From Phaeosaccion multiseriatum (taxonomy: Eukaryota > Ochrophyta, other classes): DNA of 64,000 nt. The stretch covers positions 2,976,001 to 3,040,000 of the forward strand of contig OZ218960.1 of NCBI GenBank assembly GCA_965112735.1, given 5' to 3'. The notes beneath the pieces were generated by a model. The model was not told where the DNA came from and did not search any database. It worked only from the letters and a program-made list of their open reading frames with translations. Both the position numbers and the translations under genes were made by a program. The first letter of the stretch is position 1; every line of letters begins with the position of its first letter. Positions 38,611-49,580 of the stretch are shown here, one piece after another.

Positions 38611-40227
38611 TCAGGCAGTCAACGATGAGTGTGACGACGAGTGAGAAAGCGTTGTCGTGGTCCCGCAGACCCCATATATCATCTCGTGGGAGCCCCGCAC
38701 CAGCGGGCAAGGACGTGGCGTCTGTGACCGTGATTGCCGGCGACGGCTTCGGTCCCCCGATCCGCTGCCGCTACCACCACCACCAATGTCCTCTCCTTCT
38801 CCGCCACCACTGCCTCCTCCTCCTCCTCTTCCTCCTCCTACTACTACTACTCCTCCTACTCCTTCTCCCTTCTCCTTCTCCTGCTCTCCTTCGACGCCCT
38901 CTGTGGATGCGACAGGCTTAACTGCCACAACCTCAGGTCTGGAGCGGTCGGCCTCCTCTGCAGTCGTCGCCCCGTGTTCCGCGCTATCTGCTGTTGTATC
39001 ACCAACTGCTGGTGCTGCTACTGATGCCGATGCTGCCGCCGCTGCCAAGCCAGGGTCGTCGACGGCTCCACGCTGTGATGAACCCCTTCTCCACCCGCCT
39101 CGAAACATCGGTAGTGATCTGCGCAGTCGTGCGGCTGCTGCCTCGCCCGGCGAGACAGATGCGGTCATCGGCAGCGACTTGCTTCGATTCAGCTGCCTCC
39201 AACGAGTCGCCTGCTTGAGAGAAGCAATGAAAGAGCGGCCGATACTCTTGCCACTTCTGCTCGTTTCTGCTCGTGGAGGGGGTTGTGACAGCTCGGGACA
39301 GGCAAGCAAAGTCTCTGCATCATGTTGATTGAGGTCAATGAAGCTGGAGGTGGTGGAGGGTCGCTGGTTGTGTGTGCGGGCGTGTGCATCTTCCTCCAGG
39401 GCCCGGAAAAGCGGGGAAGCTTGACCGGCTCCGGCAGGGAAGAGTCTTCGCCCTCTTGAGGCCTCGATGCCCTCCCCTCCTGCTCTTGCTCTTTCACCTC
39501 CTCCTCCTCCTCCTCCTCCTCCTCCTCCTCCTCCTCCTCGTTGCTGGTGCCGTATCACAAGCTGCTGCTCCGTGTCATCTGAGGAGGCACCCGTGGAGAT
39601 CCGCCGTGATGGTCTGATCAGAGCCTGCGCATCGTCGCCGCTTGGGAGGGTGTCAAATAGCACTATGGTCCCGCCACGATTCCTCTGCTTCAGTGATGGG
39701 GTGCGTAACACCGGTTCTGAAGCCTCCGGCGGCGGAGTGCTGTGACAGCCCTCTTTCAGCTCCCCCCCTTGTCCCTCCTCTTGCTCTTCTTCCTGCTCCT
39801 GCTCCTCCTCGTCGCCACCATCATCATCATGTCCAAACAGAACAATTGTGCCTCCGGGCAAGTTGCCCTCCCTGGCCCAAGCCCCCCCCCCAATCAACAG
39901 GCTCCACTCCGTAATGCGGGGAGGGCCGCTACGATTCTGCACCCGGTCGTCTTGGCACCAGGCCTCGTTTTCCTCTGGCGCTTGGTCTTTCAGCCCCTGC
40001 CCACCTTCCTCCGGTCTCTCCGGTCTTAGTGGTGAGGACGGCAGTGGCAGTGCGGGGGCGACATTCTGGCTACTATGGTCATCAGCAGCAGGGACTCTCC
40101 TCGTGCTGGTACATTCGTTGCCAAGTTCCGTCTCCTCCTGTCTCTCCTGGCTCCTCCCGCTTGAAGACGCGGCTTCTTGAATTTGCACGGTGTCCGTGAA
40201 GAACGCGCCGCCGTCGTCCGCCGTCAT
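38611..40227 (-). CDS. Unknown, largely disordered Ser/Glu/Gly-rich protein
   Basis: Single-exon frame of 538 aa with a true ATG at 40227. I do not recognise the family. The composition is Ser, Glu, Arg and Gly-rich with homopolymer-like Gly and Gln/Glu runs. Two copies of a hydrophobic motif GGTIVLF (about residues 121-131 and 188-197) sit in otherwise disordered sequence, each followed by acidic residues, and could be a repeated binding motif. The middle has basic Ser/Arg stretches (RSFIASLKQATRWRQLNRSKS region; SLPM occurs twice), resembling phosphorylation-rich cytoplasmic regulators. Two dispersed words are embedded: EQQLVIR and PAVGDTT. No transmembrane segment or signal peptide is visible. 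It is tail-to-tail with the GT4 gene and head-to-tail with the PSI/LEA2 gene. A protein-coding role is supported by length and by the absence of stops, but not by homology. Confidence 0.6.
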   Translation of the reverse strand: MTADDGGAFFTDTVQIQEAASSSGRSQERQEETELGNECTSTRRVPAADDHSSQNVAPALPLPSSPLRPERPEEGGQGLKDQAPEENEAWCQDDRVQNRSGPPRITEWSLLIGGGAWAREGNLPGGTIVLFGHDDDGGDEEEQEQEEEQEEGQGGELKEGCHSTPPPEASEPVLRTPSLKQRNRGGTIVLFDTLPSGDDAQALIRPSRRISTGASSDDTEQQLVIRHQQRGGGGGGGGGGGGGGERARAGGEGIEASRGRRLFPAGAGQASPLFRALEEDAHARTHNQRPSTTSSFIDLNQHDAETLLACPELSQPPPRAETSRSGKSIGRSFIASLKQATRWRQLNRSKSLPMTASVSPGEAAAARLRRSLPMFRGGWRRGSSQRGAVDDPGLAAAAASASVAAPAVGDTTADSAEHGATTAEEADRSRPEVVAVKPVASTEGVEGEQEKEKGEGVGGVVVVGGGRGGGGGSGGGEGEDIGGGGSGSGSGDRSRRRQSRSQTPRPCPLVRGSHEMIYGVCGTTTTLSHSSSHSSLTA

Positions 40228-40989
40228 CGCTCACGCTTCCTTTCATAATAGAGTTGTTGGAGGCACCTGATACAGCACCATCCTTGCTGGCCTTGGTCAA
40301 GTAGCAGCTTCCCTTTCTATGCTCTCCCCCAGCTCAGCACGCCGGCGTATATTCTCCACATGTCTGGGCCTTATATTCTCCTCCACATCGTATTTTCAGC
40401 TGCTGCTAATTTCCCCGCCGTTCAACCCCCCCAACAGTTACAGGAGGGCACGGAGGGTGCTTTATTTTTTATTTTTCCCTTTTGACGAGCTTCTCCTTTT
40501 CCTTTCCTCTCGAGTAAGATCTTATTAGGAAAGTCGACCCCTGACGCGATTCTTGATAGAGAGGGCGCCGAGAAGCACGAATCATGCCTGTAGCGGTGCA
40601 CAGAATCAGAATTCTGGCGGCCGCCAAAACTCCCCGATATCATTTCCCTCACTTCTTCTCATTCATTGCCTTATTTCGAAGGCACGCACCCCCCCCCCGC
40701 CGCCCCCCGCCCTCAAACTACTGTGTTAGCGAGTTTGAACATGCGCATCGTGTTGCCCTCGTCGAGACAAGTCGAATGCCGGCATCGTTGCCTCTCCCCC
40801 TCTCTCTCTCGTTCTTTACAAACTGAAACTCCTGTTCCTTACGTAAGGGCCATGCGGGTCTTACATAAGAGTGTCTTGCAGCTCAGAGGGGGCCATCCCT
40901 CCCCTCCCCCCCCCCCAAAGTGCCTGCCTGTATCGCCGAGTTGAGCAGCTTTGGTTACGCGTCCCCATGTTATTTATAGTGTCCTCTCT

Positions 40990-41128
40990 AATGGGGCCTG
41001 CCCCATTCTATTCTTTTTTATTTCTTTCTTCGTTTCTTCGAGATAGGGCAGGCCCCATTCTATTTTTTTTATTTCTTTCTTACATTTCTTCGAAGTACTT
41101 GGTATATAATAGGGCAGGCCCCATTCCC
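40990..41128. repeat. Three direct repeats of GGCCCCATTCTATT plus T-rich tail
   Basis: Copies begin near 40993, 41045 and 41111. The first two share the tail ATTTCTTTCTT and a TTTCTTCGA end; the third is truncated and runs into the inverted repeat. They look like part of the same element. Confidence 0.75.
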
Positions 41129-41132
41129 GGGG

Positions 41133-41257
41133 ACGCCGCAGTGCGAGGGAATACCTACTGCCGGGATAATGAGCAGCTAAAGTGACTTTGACTTTGACTC
41201 ATCACTTTCAGCTGCTCATTACCCCGGCAGTAGGAGTTCCCTAGCAGTGCGGCCTCC
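41133..41257. repeat. Imperfect 50-bp inverted repeat with short loop
   Basis: Left arm 41133-41185 and right arm 41202-41257 pair over about 50 bp with few mismatches. Core CCTACTGCCGG is followed by TAATGAGCAGCT and AAAGTGA in the left arm, all mirrored in the right arm; the 16-bp loop contains CTTTGACTTTGACTCA. This could be a MITE-like element or a transcribed hairpin. Confidence 0.85.
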
Positions 41258-41415
41258 TAAGGAATGTTGTGGGTTACTCTTCACTCCATTCCATTTTCTC
41301 TTTTCTTACTCTCTTCTTATCTATTTACATTGTATATCGATCGTAATACATTTGTAAACACATATAATCCACTACACAAGTCCCCAAACCCCCTCTCCCC
41401 CGCCACCCTCACGGC

Positions 41416-42935
41416 CTACTGCTCCTCCTCCTCTTCCGGCTGCTGCTGCTCCTCCTCCTCCTCCTCCTCCTCCTCCTCCTCCTCCTCCTCCTCCTGCTGC
41501 TGCTGCTGCTGCTCCTCCTCATGCTGCTCCTGCTGCCCAGCGATCTTAGTTTCCGTTTCAGCGTCAGTGCCCTGCATCATATCGGGACAGTTACACAAGC
41601 TCCGATCGTACGAGGTGACATCCGACAGGCTAATATAGTAGTTGCTGAGGCTGTACGAGAAGGGGTACGTCTGATGGCAGGAGATGGCAGGAGATGGCAG
41701 CAGCAGGGGCACCAACCATTGAGCAGAGAGGAGACTTGGGTCAGGAAATGGGGAGCCGCATCATGACGACGATAGCGTAGGCCGGCGGGCAATGGGACTT
41801 CAAGCTTCCATTCGCTGAGGACGGCCGTACAGTACAGTAGAAATAAACGCTCGCCCTTCCTCCACAACCAACAAGCCACAAGCCAAAACTAAAGGGAGCA
41901 CAGGCACGAAAGATCAAACTCCACCCCTGTTGCGGTCGGTACACAAGGCCGATGTGTGTGTGTGTGTGTGTGGGTGTGTGTGTGTGCGTGTTTGTGTGTG
42001 TGTGTGCGTGCGTGTTTGAGTGTGTTTGTGTGTTTGTGTGTGTATGTGTATGCATGTGTGTTTGTGTATGTGTGTGTCTGTGCGTGTATGTGTGTGCGTA
42101 TAAACTATCAAGATACACCGAACACGAAACACACTCCATCCCCATCGATTTGTGGCGAGTTCAAGCAAGCCCAAACACACAGACACACACACACACTCTC
42201 ATCTCCACGCACGCACGCACGCACACACACACTCACACACACGCACGCACCCACCTCGTGTCCGTGCCACAGCAGAGAAGCCGAGAAGAGCCCGTCCATC
42301 ATGAATGAGAGAGTGCCCGCCTCGTACTCCACACCCAGCTTCAAGCTCTCCCACGTCTGAGGGGGGTGGGAGGGGAGACGAGAGATGCAGGGAAGAGTGG
42401 GGATGGCAGTGGATGAGGGGAGAGGAGGAGAGAGGGGGTGGGATGTGAGATACGGACGGGACGCGTTTGTACACTTGAGGAGCAACATGTGGGAGGGTGG
42501 CGAAGGTAATATCATTGGGGCAAGCAGCAGCGACTCAAGGAAGTGATTGGAAGCGCCAAGCGGTGGTGGTTGACGGGTTGATCGATCAGTTCATTGACTG
42601 ACGGACTAATCCATCACAGAACCATCACAGAAAATGGCCTGACTCAACATCTCTTTCTCTCCCTCTCTGTGTGCCCGTTTTTTTACCCCTCCCCCCCCCC
42701 CCCTCTTTTCTCTATAGTCTTCTCTCTTTTCTTCTCCCTCCCTCCCTCACTCATTCCCTCCCTCCCTCCCTCCCTCCTTTCTCTCGACTCACCTCGGCAT
42801 TGATGGCAACCCCAACGAGGGTATCCGTTATGGACCCGCTCTCGGCCACAAAGGGTGGGAAGACGATCTGCCCCACCTGAAACCATGCGCAAGTGACGAT
42901 AAACGACGGGGTAGAAGAGGGTACGGGAGAGAGAT

Positions 42936-42972
<37 letters not shown>

Positions 42973-44795
42973 AGAGAGAGAGAAGAGAGAGAGGTAGGGA
43001 GAGAGAGAGACACACACATACACACACATACATATACACACACACACAAACACAAAGAGAGTGTCGTTACAGAGCCCCGTCCATCCATCCCGTGTAACGC
43101 CATGTACGTACCTCCGTGTGCTTGTGTTTCAGCACTGCGCTCCCCGAGAGGATGCGGATATCCAAGGCGTTTGGGTTGTAGAGGGAGGCGAGCATTTGGT
43201 AGTCCACCTCCAGCCCCGTGATGCTGTCATTTGTGAGCCATTCGTAGGTGACAGGGAAGTGGGATTTGTGGGAAAGGAAAAGGAAATACACGCGCGAGTG
43301 AGTGAGTGAGTGAGTGAGTGGCTCAGTAGTGAAGGGTGAGGGATGTAAACTGAACAGAAACACCTCCTGCCCTCACCTGTGGACGATGGATTTCCAGTCG
43401 AATTGGGTGTTGCACACGTTGAGCTGTGTACATGGAGAGACCGAGAGGGGGAGGGAAGTTGAGTTTCAGTTGAGAGTGACTCAGGAGAGGACTTTGAATT
43501 TGAGTTTGCATGGAAAGCGACAGCGAAAGCAGCTCATCGCCTTGGAGGAAAACAAAAGCTTTGCGCACATCACCGCATGGGGCGTCTGCTTCCCTCCTCC
43601 CACCCTTCTTCTCTCACCCACCAACCTAACCGCACCCACCTAGCTACCTACCGACCTACCGACATAACCTCCTATTACCTACTACACACCTACGTACGTA
43701 CGTACGCACGTACCTACATACCTGCCCACCTTCCTACCTACCTACCCCCCTACGTACCTGTGGGGTGTGGGGCGAGTAGAGAAGGATGATGGCACACATA
43801 ATCAGAACCACCACCATAAGGCTGCCGCAGCTCCACACAGTGAATCTGTGGAGCTGTAAGGCCACCCTCCCCAAGGCTGTCCCACCGCCACCACCACCAT
43901 TGGCTGCGATCCCACCACAACCCCCACCGCCGTTACTGCTGTTGTTAGGCACCAGCGTGGCTGCCGCCAGCAGTCGCTGCTCCTCCGCGCCCTCGTCTCC
44001 ACCACCACCCAGTACCCGATACTCATACGCCTCCCCAGCCTCCGTCACCGCTTTTCCCGCTCGCCCGACCTCCTCCTCCTCCTCCTCCTGCTGCTGCTGC
44101 TGCTGTCTTCCTACTGTATCACCAACTGCTACGGTTGCAACAGGGTGCACAGGGTGCGCTCTGCTGAACTCCTTCGTCACGCGAATGGCAGACACTCCGA
44201 GCAGGATGGCCAAACCCCCGAAGAGGAAGGCGCCGAGTACGATGAAGAGGGGCGGTGTGGCGATGCCTCGGAACTCCGGCTCCTGTCGCTCACACTGATC
44301 GTTGTCGTAGCAGTAGGAGCCGTACAGGCAGCCGTGCGGGCTGCATCGAGGTTGTACATGCAGGCGGACACACGCGGACAGGACAGGGGTGAAGGCTCTG
44401 AAATTTCGATGTAAGTACTCAGTCTGCGTCTCGTATCACTCACCTTCCGACCGTGTGGCACTTTGCGTCGGCGCTACAGAAATGGCAGCCCCACGTCGAG
44501 CTCCGGCATTCGGCGCATCTGAAGCAAGCAAGTAGTGATAGGGAGAAGTGAGCAGGAGACAGCAAGCCGGGAGAGGCACAGAGATCCCCATTTACACGCC
44601 CATTTCTTCTCCACGGCCATCGTCACCGGGCGTCGCGTGCGGTATACATGCTTACGTGGAGAGGTCGGAGCAGCTCAGTGCCTCGACAAGGGGAAGCACC
44701 ATCCCGAGTAGCAGCACCAGTGAATGCTTCTGCAGCGGCGACAGGAGGAAGGCAGACTTCGCCGGACGTCTTCGATGTTTCCCTCCTCCCGTCAT
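41416..44795 (-). CDS. Two-pass membrane protein with PSI-like cysteine domain and LEA2/WHy-like domain
   Basis: 484 aa from exons 44795-44656, 44518-44444, 44397-43758, 43423-43377, 43223-43112, 42876-42793, 42356-42255, 41670-41416; phases agree. A signal peptide (LVLLLGMVLPLVEALS) is followed by a PSI-like cysteine cluster (SCSDLSTCAECRSSTWGCHFC, then KCH). Next are a second Cys-rich stretch (CLYGSYCYDNDQC) and a first membrane helix (about residues 125-150). A Gln/Glu and Gly-rich loop leads to a second helix (LMVVVLIMCAIILLYS). The C-terminal half (VDYQMLASLYNPNALDIRIL, GLFSASLLWHG, SLSDVTSYD) has the features of a LEA2/WHy beta-sandwich. By topology both the PSI-like and LEA2-like parts would lie on the lumenal or extracellular side. 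The tail is Gln/Glu-rich. Function unknown; surface or endomembrane adhesion is inference. AVGDT in the loop is the dispersed word. Confidence 0.75.
41935..42250. repeat. (TG)n and (CA)n in PSI/LEA2 intron
   Basis: Intron 41671-42254 contains about 150 bp of TG-rich and about 70 bp of CA-rich dinucleotide repeat, mutually complementary. Confidence 0.85.
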
Positions 44796-45857
44796 TTCCC
44801 TCCTTCTCCTCCGTCGACTTCTCCTCTTCTCCCTTCTCTCTCCTTTCCTCAACTCCTCTCCTCTCTCCCCCGGCCCCCCTTTTCTCTCTTTAACGACTTT
44901 GATGATGCCCCGGTGTTCCACCCTCCTTCCCCTTGTCGCTTTGCTCTACATCCAAGCAAGCGAAGAAGGCGTCCCTTCCACTCGCTAAAGCGCACCACTA
45001 TTGCCAAAAAAAGGTGACAGCAAGGTGACAGGGGGCGAGTAAGGATGGCACCGGACGGCCAATTGGTCTATGGTCCAATTGGTGCCCCTCGGGAATGAAT
45101 CTCTGTTGTCCCTCTTCGAGCTCGTGAGTCTCCTTTCCCTCTCCTTTTTTCTCCCTTATCCCGCCTCTGTCTTTTGTGGGGGCTTCGGTGAGGGTCTAGC
45201 ACCTGGGGAGGCGCTGATGTGGTGCTGATCTGATGTTGTGGGTGGGCCAGGGCTGTCGTATGTGGGCCTTTACGCCGCTTTAGGAGGAGCGGTGGCTGCA
45301 GGGAGGAGCGGCAGAGGGGAGGAAAGAGGGGCCACAGGTGAGTGAGGGTGAGGTTGGGATGGAAGAGATGAGAGGCAGGTCTTGAAGGGAGGACGAATAG
45401 AGGTGGCTCGTCTGAGGAAAGGCTGATTACGCACTTTGTCATGTTTGACCACTCCACAATCCCTCTCCATGCTATATAACCGCTTGGGCAAGCGCAGTCT
45501 GCTCTGCCTACTCCACAGTCTCTCGCCCCAACTGCTCTCTGTACGGAGCTGTTGAGCCCCCCATTCCATTTCTGTATTTTGTTTTTCTCATTGCCTGACT
45601 TGCGCACGCACCTCCCCTCCTCGGCCCCGTTCTTTTCTTTATCATCGCTCCAATAGGTGGTGCGCGCGTTGCGTGCCCTGGTTGGGGCCTGGATGTCACC
45701 GACCGCAGGTCGTGTGGGGAGGAAGGGCAGGAGGGAGGGTAGCATTTCTGCTCAGCAACAGAGAAGGCAACAAGAAGAAGAGGAGGAGGAGAAGAGGCAG
45801 CAATGCCAGGAGCACCAAGAGTCAGTTGGCGTAGCGGAGCCTCGGGGGAGGATCGGT
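44796..45857. promoter_or_regulatory. Divergent 5' region with TATA-like box
   Basis: Between the PSI/LEA2 gene (minus) and the chromodomain-mTERF gene (plus). A TATATAA box lies at 45473-45479 in plus orientation, suitably placed for a start site near 45500 for the mTERF gene; an in-frame ATG at 45693 could give a longer N-terminus than the one chosen at 45858. A small palindromic patch GGCCAATTGGTC then ATGGTCCAATTGGTG lies at 45056-45083. Confidence 0.45.
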
Positions 45858-46354
45858 ATGAAGAGGCGTAGAAGTGCGCGGCATAGCCGGAGCCGGCATG
45901 CCACCATGCTTCGAGTGGTCAGCGTCGTTGGTATGGTCGGTCTTGGGGAGCCTGTTCATGCTCTGACGACTCCTGCTGCCTCTGCGAACGCTGCTACTCT
46001 AGGCGGTAGTAGCACAGGTAGCGCCAGTGGCAGTGGCAGTGGTGTGGTAGGTCTCTGTGACCAAAGTGAAAGAAGCAGGCGTGGTGGTGGTGGTGGCGGT
46101 GGTGTTGGAAATAGTAGCGGGAGTAGTAGAAGCAGAGTCCGGCGTCTCGGCTCAGGGGCGTCTCCGTGTGCCTGCTTGGCCTTCACCCGCGGTCTCGCCC
46201 TGAGCGGCAAGGCAGCACCACCAAGCGCAGCAGCAATAGTAGGAGGATCAACAGCAGGAGAAGCGTCAGGAGCAGCCCCAGCAGCAGGAGATGCGAGTAG
46301 AACGAGGAGACCCACGGGCCGGTTTTGCGTCGCTAGGGACGCCGGAGCATCTTT

Positions 46355-46391
<37 letters not shown>

Positions 46392-48890
46392 CCATCATCA
46401 GGTGGTGGCGCGGGCTTTGGCTTTGGTGCTGGTGGGATTGGGACGGCTTCGGCGGGGACGGGCGTTGGCCGGGGGCGGGTCCGGCAGAGAACAGGGGCTG
46501 CTGGCCTCTCGAGACTGGTGCGTGGCTGGCTGGAAGAGGGAGGGAGGGAGGGAGGGAGGGAGAGCTAGAGCATGAAGTAGTCAGTCAGTCAGTCAAGCAG
46601 GCAGGCAGGTAGTCATTCAGGCATGCGGGAGGGAGGGAGGGACGAAGGCTGGAAAGGTGGAAGGCGCACATGCTTCGCATTTTCCTTTTGTGGGCGCCAT
46701 GGGGAGAGGGGCGTGTTTGTGTGCGCGAATGTGCGAATGTTTTATTCCCTTCTCGAAAGGGGTCAGGTGGAGGAGATCGGTGCACAGAGCCCTGCCTCAT
46801 GTCCCCTCCCCCTCTCTCTCTCCTTCCCTTGTTACTTTTTTTTGTCCTCTCTCCCATGTGTGTCTGTCTGTGCGTGTGTATGCATCTCTCTCTCTCTCGT
46901 GTCCTCCTCTTGCTTCTCTCTTCAGTTCACAACGGTAAGCGCCCCCTGGGACCATCCCCCAGCAGAGAATAGCGGCGGCAGCAGCGGCAGCGGCAGCGGC
47001 AGCAGCAGCAGCAGCAGTATCGGGGGCGACAATAGTAGCAGTAGGAGGGACAATAGTAACAGTAGGAGGGAAGGAGGCAGGGGGGCCGGTACGCCTCACT
47101 TCGCCACTACCGCGATAGGAGCAGGAGGTGGTGGTGGTGGAGGTGGAGGAGGAGGAGGTAAGCAGTACGAGCAGGATAATGCTGCTTCTCTCGCAGCCGT
47201 AGCGGCCAAGACAGGAGGAGCAGGAGGAGCAGTCGGGCCCAGTGTGAGCCGGCAGGGACAGGTGGAAATCATTCGATACGCAGCCGAACCTCCGTCATCC
47301 TCCTCCTCTTCTTCTAGTCGACCCCGAGTGGACTTTGCGCGGCCGCCGCCGGATATCAAGGCTCAAACGGCATCTTCAGTGGCAGCGGCCAATGCCCTGG
47401 CCGTGGAGGCTGAGGCTGCCCTAAGAGCGGAGCGGGTGCGTATATTGGCGGAGGTCGCCTCGGCTGGCTCCACTGTGCCAGCGGCTGGGTCAGGGCCAGG
47501 GTCAGGGCGAGAGTCAGGGTCAGGGGCGGGGTCAGGGTCAGGGTCAGGGTCAGGCTCAGGCTCAGGCTCAGAGTTTCTCCCACAGAGGATGGCACCAGAC
47601 GCAGTGAGAATGCAGCAGCAGCAGCAGCAGCAGCAACGAAGGCAGCGGAGACAGAAGGAACAACAACGACCAGAACAGGGTGTAAATAGCAACGGAAGCG
47701 GATGGAGGCGGCAAGGGGTAGGGATGGTCCCAGGGGTGGAGTATGCTGCAGCAGGGGCAATGCCAGGGACAGACTCCGCCCCCCGGCCGCAGGTCAAGGC
47801 TGCAAGGCCGGTGGCAGCGAAGCCTGTGGCTGCAGCCCAGGCGATGCAGGAGCAGGAAGAAGAACGGCAACAAGCCGGCGTCGGGGCTGCCAAGGCGGAC
47901 AGTAGAGGAAGGGCAGGGCAGGAGCTGCGACAGGAGCAGGTGGAGGTGCAGCGGGTAGAAACCGGTGCTGCTGCTACTGCTGATGCCGGGCTAGGTACAA
48001 CACCAGCTGACACCGCCGGAGCTGGCTTACCAACTGCTACCGCTGGCTCAGCGGCAACACCCCTTGTAGCGGGGGCCGCAGGGCCATCATTGACTGCCGA
48101 GGGGGTGCCAGTGGAAGAGACGCTGGGGCTGCTGAGGGGCAAGCTGGCGCTGTACCTCTTGGAGCACGGGGCAGAGGACACGCAGGTGCGTGTGTGTGGG
48201 GGTGTGTGTGTGTGTGCGTGTGTGTGTGCGTGTGTGTGTGTGTGTGTGCGCGTGTGTGCGCGTGTGCGTGTGTGTGTGTGAGCAGTGTGTGGATGTGTAC
48301 GCGTGTGAGTGGTTGTGTGTGTATGTGTGTGTGTGGATGTGTACGCGTGTGAGTGGTTGTGTGTGTGTGTGTGGATGTGTGGTTGTGTGTGTGGATGTGT
48401 GGATGTGTGGGCGTGTGAGTGGTTGTGTGTGTGTGTGGATGTGTGGTTGTGTGTGTGGATGTGTGGATGTGTGGGCGTGTGAGTGGTTGTGTGTGTGTGT
48501 GGATGTGTGGGCGTGTGGGTGAGCAGTGTGCTGTGTGTGTGGATGTGTGTTGTGTGTGTGGGTGAGTGGGCCAGCGAACGGGAGACGGGGAACGGGTGCG
48601 GCCGTAGGTCTTAAGGTATAGCATATACAAAGAGATAACTCTCTTTTTCTTTCTTTCTGCCATCTTTTTCTAGTGAGTACTGTTCTTTGCCAAAACCAAG
48701 CCCCCCCCATGCCCGTGGATCACAGGTTTCCGACCTGTCGCAGGTGCTTGAGTCGATCGCTCTGTACCACCAGCAGGAGCGCCTAGCAGGGCTGCAGCCC
48801 CCCCGCCTTATGTCCGTGCAGGAGCAGGAGCGGGGGGGCAGTGGTAGCGGCAGCGGTAGTATTGATAATATTAGTGGTAGTGGGGAGATC

Positions 48891-48923
<33 letters not shown>

Positions 48924-49515
48924 CTGAAGGATGGGGTAGAGGAGGAGGAAGGGGCAGGGGCGGTCGCCGAATTGGGCACCTCAATGGGTATATCAATGGG
49001 TAAGTCAATGGGTGCCGACATGGAGTCCCTTCCGGAGGGACTCCTGGACGATCTCGCGCAACGCCCTGCGCGTATCATGGAGCGGCGGTTACGACAGTTA
49101 CAGAACAGTACGGGTAGCAGCACCAGTAGTAGCACATGTTGGGAGTATTGCATCAAGTGGTTGGACGACGGCTCTCTGTGCGACACGTGGCTGTCCGAGG
49201 CAGCTCTGGCCTCTGTGGACGGGGGACGCGAGGCCATCGCTCAGGTGAGTTGAGTGAGTGAGAGAGTACGTGAGTGAGTGAGTGAGTGGGTGAGTGAGTG
49301 AGTGAGTGAGTGAGGAAGGGAGTGAGTGAGTGAGTTGAGTGAGTGAGTGAGTGAGTGTGGCAGGCAACACAGCAGCAGCAGAAGGAGCAGCAGAATGAGC
49401 GGATTGGTTGATGATAAAGGCCAGACGCCCACCCTTCCTTTCCTTTGCTTTGCCCGACCCCACACAACCCACAACCTTCGACCAGCATTTCTCTCTCTCT
49501 CTCTCTCTCTTTCTT

Positions 49516-49580
<65 letters not shown>

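Larger units (their letters stand above)
40228..41415. other. Intergenic region upstream of the unknown gene
   Basis: 1.2 kb between two minus-strand genes, so it should contain the 3' UTR of the PSI/LEA2 gene and the promoter of the unknown gene. It holds three copies of a GGCCCCATTCTATT plus T-rich unit and a 50-bp-arm inverted repeat (listed separately). It is less repeat-rich and more AT-rich than most of the window. Confidence 0.5.

Noticed and set aside
41741-41879. Extra exon in the PSI/LEA2 gene (frames containing EWKLEVPLP or AYAIVVMMRLPIS)
   Set aside because: Joining the exon at 42356-42255 directly to 41670-41416 keeps phase and gives a continuous LEA2-like end; including the extra segment needs a weaker acceptor or an early stop. 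It remains a possible alternative exon.
45068-45745. 225-codon minus frame upstream of the mTERF gene
   Set aside because: No recognisable domain, overlaps the TATA-like promoter region, and has no start context or exon structure supporting it.
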